The translations under genes were made by a program, and so were the position numbers. Shown one piece after another: positions 8,158 through 17,188 of a stretch of DNA of 64,000 bases. Source of the stretch: Rhizobium sp. WYCCWR10014 (lineage in GTDB: Bacteria; Pseudomonadota; Alphaproteobacteria; Rhizobiales; Rhizobiaceae); the NCBI RefSeq assembly GCF_001657485.1, contig NZ_LXFU01000035.1, positions 349,776 through 413,775 of the forward strand, read 5' to 3'. Every line of letters starts with the position of its first letter. Position 1 is the first letter of the stretch. A model generated the notes under the pieces. It had not been told where the DNA came from, did no database searches, and saw only the letters and a list, made by a program, of their open reading frames with translations.

Positions 8158-10242
8158 ATGGCCCCCTTGCAGAAGACCGAGCAGACCGAAGCACCGAACG
8201 ACGACTTCCGGTCATTGTTTGCAACGCATCCGTCGCCGATGTGGGTCTATGATCCGATATCGTTGCATTTTCTCATCGTCAACGAGGCGGCGGCAGCACT
8301 TTACGGCTATGGGGCGGACGAGTACCGGCGCATGACGGTTCTGGATATCCGCCCTGAGCATGAGCGGGAACGGATGAGCGACGCCGTCAGCGGCCGTACC
8401 GACATGGAAAAGGCGGAACGCTGGGTTCACCTCAAGGCGAGCGGCGAGACCTTCGAAGTGCTGACCTATGGCCGAGAAGTGCGTTTCGAGGGCCGGGCCG
8501 CAATCCTGGCGATCGTGCAAGATCGCACCGAGGTCAACGCCGCCAGACGCCAGATGAGCGATACGCGCTCGCTTCTCGACAGCATCGTCGACAACCTGCC
8601 GGTCGGCGTCTTCGTCAAGGACATGGAAGCGGACGGGCTTTACGTTCTCTTCAACGAGGCCTGCGGCGATATCGTCGGCATGAGGGCGGAGCACGTGGTC
8701 GGCCGAACCGACCGGGCGCTGTTTCCTCCCAGTCAGACAGACGCCTTCCGCGAGCAGGATCGCCGGGCCTTCGAAGCCAATGCGACGATCAGCTTCGAGG
8801 AGACCATGCTGCGCGCCGATGGCGTGCCGCGCGTCCTGCGCACCGTCAAGCGCGCCCTGCCGACACCGGAGGGCCATGCGCCGCGTTATCTGCTCGGCAT
8901 CTCGCAGGACGTGACGGAGGAGCGCACAGTCGAGGCAAAGCTTGCCCATCTCGCCATGCACGATTCGCTCACCGGCCTGCCGAACCGGGCGGCATTTTCA
9001 AACCATATCAACCAGCGGGCGGTCGAAGCGGCCGCCGACAGCCCGATCGCGCTGCTCTATATCGACGTCGATCATTTCAAGCATATTAACGACAGCAAGG
9101 GACATGCCGCCGGCGACGCGCTGCTTTGCCAGGTGTCGGAGCGGTTGCTGCAGCTGGCGGAGGAGGGCGATCTCGTTGCCCGTCTCGGCGGCGACGAGTT
9201 CGCCGTCGTGCTGGAGCTCGACGAACCGGAGCGGGCCGGGCGTTTTGCGCAGCGGCTGCTCAAGGCGTTGAGCCGTGCCTTCGATCTCGACGGCGCCCGG
9301 GAGCATGTCACCTGCAGTATCGGCATCGCCTTGGCGCCCGATCATGCCGGCGACGCGGATGTGTTGATGCGGCATGCGGATCTGGCGCTCTATGCCGCCA
9401 AGGAGAGCGGGCGCTCGACCTATCGTTTCTACGAGACGGAGATGCGGCTTGCCGCTGAACGCCGGCACGTGATGACCGCCGAATTGTGGGAAGCGCTGGA
9501 GAAGCGCCACTTCGAGCTGCATTACCAGCCGATCGTGCAGCTCGACAATGACGGCATCGGCGGCTTCGAGGCGCTGATCCGCTGGCGCCATCCCAAGCGC
9601 GGGCTGGTGGCGCCGATGGAATTCATTCCGCTTGCCGAGGAAACCGGCCTCATCGTGCCGATCGGCGACTGGGTGATCCGGGAAGCCTGCCGCGCGGCTG
9701 CCGGCTGGCCCGCCCATTTGAGGATCGCCGTCAATCTCTCTGTCAGCCAGTTTCGGCATGCAAGCCTGCTTTCGACCGTGGTCTCGGCGCTCGACGAGAC
9801 CGGCCTCAATGCCGACCGGCTTGAAATCGAAATCACCGAATCCGTATTCCTGACCGATGCCGACCAAAGCCTGCCGCGGCTGCGTGCATTGAAGGAACTC
9901 GGCGTTCGCATCGCCATCGACGACTTCGGCACCGGTTATTCGTCGCTGAGCTATCTCAGGTCGTTCCCCTTCGACAAGATCAAGCTCGACCGCAGCTTCG
10001 TTTCGGGCATCGAGACGGATGCCGGCAATCTCGCCATCGTGCGCGCCGTCGTCGGCATCGGCTCCGGCTTCAACGCGACGACGCTGGCTGAAGGGATCGA
10101 GACGGAAGAGCAGTTGCAGCAGCTGCGCGCTGAAGGCTTCAGCGAGGTGCAGGGCTATCTGCTCGGCCGGCCGATGCCGCAGCACGAGGCGGAGGCGCTG
10201 ATCCATGGTCGCGCGCTGAAGGCCGCTTCATCTCGCAGATAG
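8158..10242 (+). CDS. PAS-PAS-GGDEF-EAL cyclic-di-GMP signalling protein
   Basis: Predicted length is 694 residues from ATG 8158. Two PAS-type sensor domains (about residues 20-125 and 140-265) precede a GGDEF domain with intact RLGGDEF (about residue 344) and an EAL domain with GGFEALIRWRHP (EAL at residue 471) and DDFGTGYSSL. GGDEF makes and EAL hydrolyses cyclic-di-GMP, the messenger for motility versus attachment. Both motifs are intact, so either or both activities are possible. There is no membrane segment, so the sensor is cytosolic. The frame is open to an ATG at 8089, which would add 23 residues; neither start has a convincing ribosome site, so the start is uncertain. Confidence 0.9.
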   Translation: MAPLQKTEQTEAPNDDFRSLFATHPSPMWVYDPISLHFLIVNEAAAALYGYGADEYRRMTVLDIRPEHERERMSDAVSGRTDMEKAERWVHLKASGETFEVLTYGREVRFEGRAAILAIVQDRTEVNAARRQMSDTRSLLDSIVDNLPVGVFVKDMEADGLYVLFNEACGDIVGMRAEHVVGRTDRALFPPSQTDAFREQDRRAFEANATISFEETMLRADGVPRVLRTVKRALPTPEGHAPRYLLGISQDVTEERTVEAKLAHLAMHDSLTGLPNRAAFSNHINQRAVEAAADSPIALLYIDVDHFKHINDSKGHAAGDALLCQVSERLLQLAEEGDLVARLGGDEFAVVLELDEPERAGRFAQRLLKALSRAFDLDGAREHVTCSIGIALAPDHAGDADVLMRHADLALYAAKESGRSTYRFYETEMRLAAERRHVMTAELWEALEKRHFELHYQPIVQLDNDGIGGFEALIRWRHPKRGLVAPMEFIPLAEETGLIVPIGDWVIREACRAAAGWPAHLRIAVNLSVSQFRHASLLSTVVSALDETGLNADRLEIEITESVFLTDADQSLPRLRALKELGVRIAIDDFGTGYSSLSYLRSFPFDKIKLDRSFVSGIETDAGNLAIVRAVVGIGSGFNATTLAEGIETEEQLQQLRAEGFSEVQGYLLGRPMPQHEAEALIHGRALKAASSRR

Positions 10243-10371
10243 AAGTGCTTGCGCGGCAGCTGGGATCAGCCGTCCAGCAGAGGCATGCCGCCTGATGCCA
10301 TCAAGCATTCGTCATTTTGAGAACGGCGGCAGAAGCGGCATAATCGTCGCGGGCTGGAAAGGAGGATGTCT

Positions 10372-10473
10372 ATGAAACGCTATTCATTCTCGATGATCGG
10401 ACTGGCGCTCGTAACCGCCATAATCGCCAATCCGAGCATCGCATTCGCCTGCAACAAGCTGATCGGCACTTGA
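10372..10473 (+). CDS. 33-residue signal-peptide-like micro-protein
   Basis: A very short frame encoding [20 protein letters not shown] and ending [10 protein letters not shown]. It has an ideal ribosome site (AAAGGAGG, about seven bases before the ATG) and a strong terminator 17 bases after the stop. The peptide has two basic residues, a hydrophobic core and a possible AFA cleavage site. If cleaved, only seven residues would remain; otherwise it is a single-span membrane peptide. No family is recognised. The ribosome site and terminator make a real gene more likely than chance. Confidence 0.6.
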   Translation: MKRYSFSMIGLALVTAIIANPSIAFACNKLIGT

Positions 10474-10490
10474 GCCGCACCCCCCGCTCC

Positions 10491-10519
10491 AAGGCGCGGC
10501 TTCGGCTGCGCCTTTCTTT
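10491..10519 (+). terminator. Intrinsic terminator with UUCG loop after the micro-gene
   Basis: A 10-bp stem (AAGGCGCGGC with GCTGCGCCTT, one G-T wobble) is closed by the very stable TTCG tetraloop and followed by TCTTT. Confidence 0.88.
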
Positions 10520-10690
10520 GTGTGGGAATGCGAAACTATCGGGTGCCGAAGGCCGCCCCTTGCGTCCAGGGACAATCCTTTCTATATCGGTGCCTCATCG
10601 AGAGACGGCGGTCGATCCCGCCGGAGATCAGCAATCCGCCGCAATTGCAGCGCAAGGGCGGATCGTGACCGCGCAGAATTGGCACCATCG

Positions 10691-11890
10691 TTGAACACAC
10701 TGGATTTTGACAAGAAGCCGGAAGAGACCCGCGTCGTCGTCGCCATGTCGGGCGGCGTCGATTCATCCGTCGTCGCCGGCCTTCTCAAACAGCAGGGTTA
10801 CGATGTGCTCGGCATCACGCTGCAGCTTTACGATCATGGCGCCGCCGTTCACCGCGCCGGCTCCTGCTGCGCCGGCCAGGATATCGATGATGCGCGCCGC
10901 GTCTGCGAAACGCTCGGCATTCCGCATTACGTGCTCGATTACGAAAAGCGCTTTCGTGAGACGGTGATCAACCCCTTCGCCGAAAGCTATGTGGCGGGCG
11001 AAACGCCGATCCCTTGTGTTTCCTGCAACCAGACCGTCAAATTCGCCGATCTTCTGGCGACCGCCAAGGAGCTTGGCGCCGATGCGCTGGCGACCGGCCA
11101 CTATATCCGCTCGGGACGGAATCCTTCGCCGGACAATCCCGGCCGCCGCGCGCTTTTCCGACCGGCCGATGCCGACCGCGACCAGAGCTATTTCCTCTTC
11201 GCAACGACGCAGGAACAGATCGATTATCTCCGCTTTCCGCTGGGCGGCCTGCCGAAGGCCGAAACCCGCAGGCTTGCCGAAGAGATGGGCCTCGTCGTTG
11301 CCAAGAAGGCCGACAGCCAGGACATCTGCTTCGTGCCGCAGGGCAAATATTCCGACGTCATCACCAAGCTGAAGCCGAATGCGGCGCTTGCCGGTGAGAT
11401 CGTCCATCTCGACGGCCGCGTGCTCGGTAGCCATGAAGGCATCCTGCACTTCACGATCGGTCAGCGCCGCGGCATCGGCATCGCCACCGGCGAGCCGCTC
11501 TATGTCGTCTTTCTCGACGCCCGCTCGCGCCGCGTCATCGTCGGACCGAAGGAGGCGTTGGAAACGCACCGCGTCTACCTGCGCGACGTCAACTGGCTGG
11601 GCGACGAGACGCTTGCGGAAGCCGCCGCCGGCAAGGGCTTTGCCTGCTACGCCAAGGTGCGCTCGACACGGGCACCGGCGCCGGCCGTGCTGCATGTCGA
11701 TGCAACCGGCACCTATGTCGACCTGACGGTCGGCGAGGCTGGCATCGCGCCCGGCCAGGCCTGCGCGCTTTATTCCGCCCCCGGCGACAACGCCCGCGTC
11801 TTCGGTGGCGGCTTCATCGAACGTTCCGAGCGCGAGCCTTCGGCGGAAGCCTGCCTGAAGGCCCTTCTGGCCAGCCCCGTCGCCGCCTGA
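10691..11890 (+). CDS. mnmA: tRNA-specific 2-thiouridylase MnmA
   Basis: MnmA activates U34 of tRNA-Lys, -Glu and -Gln with ATP and inserts sulphur to give 2-thiouridine, in the cytosol. The PP-loop motif SGGVDSS is near the N-terminus, the catalytic cysteines are in [10 protein letters not shown] and in DSQDICFV, and the C-terminal beta-barrel is complete. Length from the TTG at 10691 is 399 residues, and the protein then reads (M)[20 protein letters not shown], the expected rhizobial N-terminus. The frame is open to about 10520, but that region includes the terminator of the preceding micro-gene. The TTG start is inferred from protein similarity; its ribosome site is weak. Confidence 0.94.
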   Translation: MNTLDFDKKPEETRVVVAMSGGVDSSVVAGLLKQQGYDVLGITLQLYDHGAAVHRAGSCCAGQDIDDARRVCETLGIPHYVLDYEKRFRETVINPFAESYVAGETPIPCVSCNQTVKFADLLATAKELGADALATGHYIRSGRNPSPDNPGRRALFRPADADRDQSYFLFATTQEQIDYLRFPLGGLPKAETRRLAEEMGLVVAKKADSQDICFVPQGKYSDVITKLKPNAALAGEIVHLDGRVLGSHEGILHFTIGQRRGIGIATGEPLYVVFLDARSRRVIVGPKEALETHRVYLRDVNWLGDETLAEAAAGKGFACYAKVRSTRAPAPAVLHVDATGTYVDLTVGEAGIAPGQACALYSAPGDNARVFGGGFIERSEREPSAEACLKALLASPVAA

Positions 11891-11943
11891 AACCCATCGG
11901 AAACGGGAGGCGGCAAAGCCCACCGTTTTTCTCGATCATGCGC

Positions 11944-11973
11944 TTGACACAAAGCCGAAGCGCACCTTATAAG
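11944..11973 (+). promoter_or_regulatory. Sigma-70-type promoter of the tRNA gene
   Basis: TTGACA at 11944-11949 and TATAAG at 11968-11973 are separated by 18 bases. Transcription would start near 11980, about 45 bases before the mature tRNA end. The two boxes resemble those of the presumed rRNA promoter at 63907. Confidence 0.8.
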
Positions 11974-12025
11974 CCGCTCATCCCACGAACCGGCATCGCT
12001 TCGCGAGCGGGTATCGTTGACCAGT

Positions 12026-12102
12026 GGCGGAGTAGCTCAGTAGGTCAGAGCAGAGGAATCATAATCCTTGTGTCGGGGGTTCAAATCCCTCCTCCGCTAC
12101 CA
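12026..12102 (+). tRNA. tRNA-Met (anticodon CAT), probably elongator
   Basis: A full cloverleaf of 77 bases with encoded CCA. The acceptor arm GGCGGAG pairs with CTCCGCT, with a G-T pair at 1-72. The D-arm is GCTC/GAGC. The anticodon stem GAGGA/TCCTT encloses loop ATCATAA with CAT, and the T-stem GGGGG/CCCTC encloses TTCAAAT. The anticodon stem lacks the three G-C pairs of initiator tRNA, so this is not tRNA-fMet. tRNA-Ile2, which also has CAT before lysidine modification, cannot be fully excluded, but the body resembles alphaproteobacterial elongator Met. Confidence 0.95.
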
Positions 12103-12258
12103 TCTCCTTATTGCAGAATTAGCGATTTTGCGGCTCGGTTTTAAGCCGGTTCCGAAGGCCGTGCTAGCAGATTGATCGCAGCGCCAAACGTGGCGTCGAG
12201 GGGACGAAAGCAGTTCGGCCCCTGATCTGCAGCATTTCCGCCAACGCCGAGGGCAGGC

Positions 12259-12387
12259 CTATCTGTAGAGCGCCAAAAGCAACAGAGGCATCTTCGTCGC
12301 CCAAAGGTGCGATGCGACAGCGATAATAATAGCCCATACGGCGAGCGAGAACATGACCGCCGCTAACCTCATCCCGACTGGCTGCAT
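12259..12387 (-). CDS. 42-residue hydrophobic micro-protein
   Basis: The minus strand has GGATGGAGGAA followed by two ATG codons. The second ATG (12387) is spaced five bases from GGAGG and gives MQPVGMRLAAVMFSLAVWAI and a continuation with a second hydrophobic run ending LLLLALYR. It could cross the membrane once or twice. The first ATG at 12390 adds one residue. No family is recognised. A longer frame in another register (12164-12448) covers the same DNA but has no ribosome site. The surrounding 12103-12258 and 12391-12550 hold nothing else I can support. Confidence 0.5.
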   Translation of the reverse strand: MQPVGMRLAAVMFSLAVWAIIIAVASHLWATKMPLLLLALYR

Positions 12388-12550
12388 CATTTCCTCCATC
12401 CCAGCATAACCGTGCCTCCTCGCACGATCCTATGTTAGCAAGACGCAACCCGGTCAGCTATCGCAAGATATTGCTATCAGATAGCCACAGCAGAGCGAAC
12501 TTGGCAAAGATGCAAAGATTTCGGCGATACGACGCCCTTTTCCCCCTCCG

Positions 12551-13381
12551 TCAAACGATGAAATGAAAGTTGTCGTATTGCGCACCATAATAATCCGGGC
12601 CGCTCGTCTCTGTGATGACGGGCTCCGTGTCGAGCACGAGGGAGTCGATTTCGCCGTAGGCGCTGAGATCGATCACTTGCGGGTCATGAATGCTGTCGGC
12701 GGTGACGTTGACCGTGACCAAGAATACGGTATCGCCGTCCAGCTTACCTTCGATCGTCAGAACGTTGTCATAGTCCGATGTGCCGTTTGCGACACTGAAT
12801 TGCTCGATCTGAAAGTTGCCGCCATCGGCGGCTTGGATGGGCGTCCAGAACACACCTCCTCCCAGATAGTGGTTGCCATCCGCTTCCTCCCGCACAGTCG
12901 CGTCGTCACCATCGTACCAAGCGCCCCAATCGAAGCCTTTGTAGCCCGTCGGGAAGTCGTGGTTGCCGACATCCTCGAAATTGACGAAGACGTCGCCGCG
13001 TTCCGGCAGGTCTATTGCGATACTGAACGCGCCAACGTCGGTGGCGCCTTTGCCGTCTGATATCTTGAAGGTGAACTTTTCGACGAGCGCATCTCCCGGT
13101 CCGAGCGCTGCCACCACCGGGTTGGAGTGATTGAGCGCATAGGTGTAGCTGCCGTCGGAGTAAACGGTGAGCGTACCATAGTCTCCTTCAATCGTCGTGC
13201 TTGTGGCCGGGGATCCATTGGCCGGTTGCGGAATGCGTTGTCCATTCACGAAATTGAGGCGTACCGCATCTCCGTCGACATCGGTGGAACTGGTATTTTC
13301 GAGAATGTCGCCGCTGATCGGGTCGTTGATATCGAAAACAGGCAAGTATACGTCGCCTGCGACCGGCTTGTGGTTTGCCAT
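12551..13381 (-). CDS. VCBS/cadherin-like repeat protein, probably surface or secreted
   Basis: Predicted length is 276 residues. The N-terminal half is a VCBS or cadherin-like tandem-repeat domain: GDILENTSSTDVDGDAVRLN, then GDYGTLTVYSDGSYTYALN and EKFTFKISDGKGATD. The C-terminal half has VNFEDVGNHDFPTGYKGFDWG and ends YDNFHFIV, resembling carbohydrate-binding-like modules of large exported proteins; that reading is tentative. The protein is acidic, rich in Asp and Gly, and has no N-terminal signal, which suggests type I secretion, but no ABC exporter genes lie nearby. Start MANHKPVAG at 13381 follows GGGAGGT; the frame continues 19 codons upstream without support. Confidence 0.75.
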   Translation of the reverse strand: MANHKPVAGDVYLPVFDINDPISGDILENTSSTDVDGDAVRLNFVNGQRIPQPANGSPATSTTIEGDYGTLTVYSDGSYTYALNHSNPVVAALGPGDALVEKFTFKISDGKGATDVGAFSIAIDLPERGDVFVNFEDVGNHDFPTGYKGFDWGAWYDGDDATVREEADGNHYLGGGVFWTPIQAADGGNFQIEQFSVANGTSDYDNVLTIEGKLDGDTVFLVTVNVTADSIHDPQVIDLSAYGEIDSLVLDTEPVITETSGPDYYGAQYDNFHFIV

Positions 13382-13789
13382 TTCTACCTCCCGTGTGATG
13401 TTCAATTCGACTATGCAACCTTGTCGGGTATCTGGCAACCGAAATTGATGCAGCGGCAGAGCAATTCCGCCCCGTCAACGTCACAAATTCCGGTCGATTA
13501 CAGCTCAACTATTCAAGTAAAGGGAGCGGCATAAACGTCGATCCTGTTGATGAACCAGGATTTACGTCTTGTCTTACGTTGCTGCCCCTTCATCGATCGT
13601 GGTGTTTCTCGCCTTTTCAGGCGATCCATCAATTCGTCCAGCGGAAAACTTGCAGGCAGGATAATAATGACAGGTCATTCATGACGTCGTCATGACGATA
13701 TACTGCATCAATTGCTCGGCGCGCCAAGAGCAATCTTGACGGCGAAAGGGGAGCAATCAGCAGAGCCTGAGCTTCTGCCGATCATCCAA
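13382..13789. other. Intergenic region, no gene supported
   Basis: This 408-base stretch lies between the VCBS gene and livF. It holds the upstream region of the VCBS gene and a weak ATCCTG/CAGGAT hairpin at 13541-13561. I see no frame with a ribosome site and no convincing terminator. Confidence 0.5.
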
Positions 13790-14506
13790 TCAATGCAGGC
13801 CGCCGACCCCGAGCAGGCTCTCGACAGCCTCGTGATCCCTGGTGAGATTTTCCGGCGTTCCGCTCCAGGCCAGTCGTCCTCGTTCGAGAATGACGACCTG
13901 ATCGGCGAAATCGAGCGCGCTCTGGATGCGCTGCTCGACCAGCAGGATGGTCATGTCTCCCGTCTTGGCGAGGTCGGTGAAGGCCGCCATCAGTTCCTCG
14001 CAGATAACGGGGGCGAGGCCCTCCAGCGGTTCGTCGAGCAGCAGGACGGAAGGGCGGCCGAGAATGGTGCGGGCCGTGGAGAGCATCTGCTGCTCGCCGC
14101 CGGAAAGCTGGCTGCCGAGGTTGCGGCGGCGCTCCTTCAGGCGCGGGAACATTGCATAGGCCTCCTCTAGCGCCGTCTTCGGTCGCGCCTTCAAGCCGAC
14201 GAAGAGATTTTCTTCGACCGTCAGCGTCGGGAAGACGCAGCGTGCCTGCGGCACATATCCGAGGCCTTTATGCGCGCGTGCAGCACTCGGTGCCGTCGTG
14301 ACATCCGAATTGCCGAGGCGGATGCTGCCCTCGTATCGCCTGGTCTGCCCGGCAAGCGTCGCCAGCAGCGTGGTCTTGCCCATGCCGTTGCGGCCGAGCA
14401 CAGCAAGCCTGGCACCTGCCGGCACGGAGAAGGAAATGCCTTCGAGCACTCTCGTCGGCCCATATCCGGCCGACAGATTTTCGACCTCAAGCGATATGGC
14501 TGGCAT
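13790..14506 (-). CDS. livF: Branched-chain-type ABC transporter ATPase (LivF-like)
   Basis: Predicted product is 238 residues with Walker A GRNGMGKTT, signature LSGGEQQ and Walker B VLLLDEPLEGLAP, the form typical of LivF in the hydrophobic amino acid transporter family. It energises import through the LivH-LivM channel. Start MPAISLEVEN at 14506 is preferred because GGGAG lies eight bases upstream; the ATG at 14512 is also possible. It overlaps the end of livG, so translation is coupled. Last gene of a five-gene set. The substrate need not be leucine: the neighbouring pobA suggests an aromatic acid. Confidence 0.9.
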   Translation of the reverse strand: MPAISLEVENLSAGYGPTRVLEGISFSVPAGARLAVLGRNGMGKTTLLATLAGQTRRYEGSIRLGNSDVTTAPSAARAHKGLGYVPQARCVFPTLTVEENLFVGLKARPKTALEEAYAMFPRLKERRRNLGSQLSGGEQQMLSTARTILGRPSVLLLDEPLEGLAPVICEELMAAFTDLAKTGDMTILLVEQRIQSALDFADQVVILERGRLAWSGTPENLTRDHEAVESLLGVGGLH

Positions 14507-15251
14507 TGGCATAGCTCCCGAGATAGGCCTCGCGCACGCGCGCATCCTTGGTGACGTCATCAGGCAGGCCATCGAAGATGATCGCGCCTGATGCAAGCAC
14601 GATGACGCGTCTGGCAAAACGGAAGACGAGATCCATGTCGTGTTCGATCATCAGCACGGCGAGATCGGCGGGCAGATCGGCCAGCGCCTGCTCGATGCGG
14701 CCGGTATCGCTTTGCGGCACGCCCGCTGCCGGCTCGTCGAGCAGCAGGACTTTCGGCTTCAATGCCAGCGCCACGGCGATCTCGAGAAGCCGCTGCTGGC
14801 CATAGGCGATTTCGCTGACCTTGCGATGCATCAGGAAAGCCAGCCCGAGCTTGCCAAGGAGATCATCGACCTCCGCCATGACATCGGGCATACGCAGGAA
14901 ATTGCCGAACATGTGCCCAGTCTTTCCATCGCGTTGAAGGACGGCAAGCCCCACATGTTCGGCCGGCGTCATGTCCTGGAAGAGCCGCGTCACCTGAAAG
15001 GAGCGGACAAGACCGCGTCTGACCCTGCCGATCGCATCGACCTTCGTCACCACCTCGCCGCCGAGACGAACCTCGCCGGAATCGGGCGATAGATTACCGG
15101 TTACGAGGTTGACGAAGGTGGTCTTGCCGGCGCCGTTCGGGCCGATCAGCGCGATGCGATCGCCAGGCGACATCGTGAGCGAGACATCATTGGTGACGGC
15201 AAGGCCGCCGAAGGCCTTCTTGAGATTGACGACTTCGAAGACCGGGCTCAT
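14487..15251 (-). CDS. livG: Branched-chain-type ABC transporter ATPase (LivG-like)
   Basis: Predicted product is 254 residues with Walker A GPNGAGKTT, signature region AYGQQRLLEIA and Walker B VLLLDEPAAGVPQSD, as in LivG proteins. It pairs with LivF as the second ATPase of the importer. The start codon overlaps the livM stop as ATGA at 15248-15251. The frame is open far upstream, but that part is antisense to livM coding sequence and lacks family similarity. Confidence 0.92.
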   Translation of the reverse strand: MSPVFEVVNLKKAFGGLAVTNDVSLTMSPGDRIALIGPNGAGKTTFVNLVTGNLSPDSGEVRLGGEVVTKVDAIGRVRRGLVRSFQVTRLFQDMTPAEHVGLAVLQRDGKTGHMFGNFLRMPDVMAEVDDLLGKLGLAFLMHRKVSEIAYGQQRLLEIAVALALKPKVLLLDEPAAGVPQSDTGRIEQALADLPADLAVLMIEHDMDLVFRFARRVIVLASGAIIFDGLPDDVTKDARVREAYLGSYANASHIA

Positions 15252-16252
15252 GAGCGCTGCTCCCTGCGACGGCCAACGAAGGCTGCGGCCGTGCCATAGA
15301 GACCTTTCGGCGCAAAGAGCACGACGGCGATCAGTAGCACGCCGACCATGGTCAGCCAGTGGAAGGGATTGGCGGCGGAGACATAGTCCTCGAAGAGCAT
15401 GAAGATGACAGTGCCGGAGAGCGCCCCGAAGAGAGAACCGGTGCCGCCGAGGACCAGCATCACAAGCGCTTCGGCCGACTGCGTGAAAGACAGGCTGTCG
15501 AGGCCGACGACCTGTGTCGAAATCGCATTCAGTGCGCCGCCGACACCGGCGACGGCGCCGGAGATCGCGTACATCCTGATCAGAGCTGCCTTTGGCGAAG
15601 CGCCCATGGCGCGGATGCGCAACGGGTCCTGCTTGATGGCGCGGCAGAGCATGCCGAAGGGCGAGCGAACCAGAACCCTCAGCAGCACGAAGACGATCAG
15701 CAGCAGCGCCATTCCGAAGAAGAAGGCGGTGTGACCGTAGAGATCGAATTCGAAGAGGCCGAAGACCGAATCCGGCGCAATGCCGGAAAGTCCATCGCTG
15801 CCGCCTGTCCAAGACGAGGCCTTGTTGGCGAATTCATGGAAGAGGTTGATCAGCGCAATCGACAGCACCAGCTGCGGCAGCCCATGCGCACGCAGGATGA
15901 TGGCGCCGCAGAGCAGTCCGGCAACCGCGCCACCTGTGATGCCGGCAAGCATCATCAGCAGCGGGTCATTGATGCCGTAATGCGCCGACAGGATCCCGGC
16001 GGCATAGGCGCCGGAGCCGAAGAGCGCGGCATGGCCGAGCGTTGCGACGCCGCAATAACCGGTCACCAGATCGAGCGACAGGACAAGCAACGCGATGGTG
16101 ATCATCCGGGTCAGAAGGGCGAGATTATCGGGGAAGGCGAAATAGCCGATCGCGGCAATGGCTATGATGACCGCTATTCCGATAATATCGCGGCCGATAA
16201 ACCCGCGACGATGCTGTAGACCTTCGTTTTCGTTGTTCATGACAAGCGCCAT
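15248..16252 (-). CDS. livM: Branched-chain-type ABC transporter permease (LivM-like)
   Basis: Predicted product is 334 residues. It is strongly hydrophobic with about eight to ten membrane helices and the LivM landmarks DLVTGYCGVATLGHAALFGSGAY and a C-terminal GLYGTAAAFVGRRRE. It forms the inner-membrane channel with LivH. Start MALVMNNENEG at 16252 is chosen because AAGGG lies upstream; MNNENEG at 16240 is an alternative. It begins one base after the livH stop. Confidence 0.92.
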   Translation of the reverse strand: MALVMNNENEGLQHRRGFIGRDIIGIAVIIAIAAIGYFAFPDNLALLTRMITIALLVLSLDLVTGYCGVATLGHAALFGSGAYAAGILSAHYGINDPLLMMLAGITGGAVAGLLCGAIILRAHGLPQLVLSIALINLFHEFANKASSWTGGSDGLSGIAPDSVFGLFEFDLYGHTAFFFGMALLLIVFVLLRVLVRSPFGMLCRAIKQDPLRIRAMGASPKAALIRMYAISGAVAGVGGALNAISTQVVGLDSLSFTQSAEALVMLVLGGTGSLFGALSGTVIFMLFEDYVSAANPFHWLTMVGVLLIAVVLFAPKGLYGTAAAFVGRRREQRS

Positions 16253-16253
16253 C

Positions 16254-17117
16254 TTATTTCGCCCTTCCGGCAAGGCCGCGCGGGAAGACGCAGATGATTG
16301 CGATCACGGCGAGATAGAAGAAGAATTCGCCGAATTCCGGCATCAGATACCGTCCTGTCGTATCGATCGCGCCCAGCAGCAGGCAGGCAATCAGCGCGCC
16401 CGGAATGGAACCTGCGCCGCCGACGGAGACGACAACCAGGAAGGTCACCATGTAGCGCAGCGCGTAATAGGGTTCGACGGGCAGGAGTTCGGCCCCGACC
16501 ACGCCACCGAAGGCGGCAAGCCCGACGGCAACGGCAAAGCTCACCGCATAGATGATCTCGGTGCGCACGCCGAGTGCCGCAGCCATCGCCGCATCATCGA
16601 CGGAGGCGCGCAGCTTGACGCCGAAGCTCGTCCTGTCGATCGCAAACCAGAGGGCGAGCGCCACGGCCAGGCCGCAGAGGATGACGAAAAGCCGGTGAAC
16701 GGGAATGGTGCGGAAGCCGAGATCGGCTGACCCCTGCAGCGCACCGGCAAGCGGAATGGTCTTCAGCGTCGGCCCCATGACATAATTGGCGATGCCGATG
16801 ACGCAGAAGGTGATGCCGATGGTCATCAGCACCTGGGTCAGTTCCGGCGCGCCATAGATCCGGCGGTAGAGAAAACGCTCGATCGGAATGGCGACGATGA
16901 TGGTGATGACAATGGCGGCGATGACCGCCGTGGCATAACCAAGGCCGAGGTCGCGAGCGACATAGGAGGCGATATAGCCGCCGATCATTGCGAAAGCGCC
17001 GTGAGCGAGGTTGACGACACGCATCAGCCCCATGGTCACCGAAAGGCCGATCGAGATCACGAAGAGCACCATGCCATAGGCAAGGGCGTCGACGGCTATG
17101 CTGAAGACTGTCTGCAT
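16254..17117 (-). CDS. livH: Branched-chain-type ABC transporter permease (LivH-like)
   Basis: Predicted product is 287 residues with about eight membrane helices and the LivH signature GLMRVVNLAHGAFAMIGGYI near the N-terminus. Start MQTVFSIAVDALAYGMVLF at 17117 follows AAGGGATT. It lies 71 bases downstream of the binding-protein gene on the same strand. Confidence 0.93.
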   Translation of the reverse strand: MQTVFSIAVDALAYGMVLFVISIGLSVTMGLMRVVNLAHGAFAMIGGYIASYVARDLGLGYATAVIAAIVITIIVAIPIERFLYRRIYGAPELTQVLMTIGITFCVIGIANYVMGPTLKTIPLAGALQGSADLGFRTIPVHRLFVILCGLAVALALWFAIDRTSFGVKLRASVDDAAMAAALGVRTEIIYAVSFAVAVGLAAFGGVVGAELLPVEPYYALRYMVTFLVVVSVGGAGSIPGALIACLLLGAIDTTGRYLMPEFGEFFFYLAVIAIICVFPRGLAGRAK

Positions 17118-17188
17118 GGAAATCCCTTGCTTCGACGGGCTCGGCCTGATCGCAGGCCAAGCCCGTCGCCTGTCTTGACGCTCGATGT

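Noticed and set aside
12026..12102. tRNA-Ile2 reading of the CAT tRNA
   Set aside because: The CAT anticodon would allow it, but the body resembles alphaproteobacterial elongator tRNA-Met; a scoring program would settle it.
12164..12448. Minus-strand frame of 94 codons beside tRNA-Met
   Set aside because: No ribosome site and no protein-like pattern; the overlapping 42-codon frame has a good ribosome site and is the better reading.
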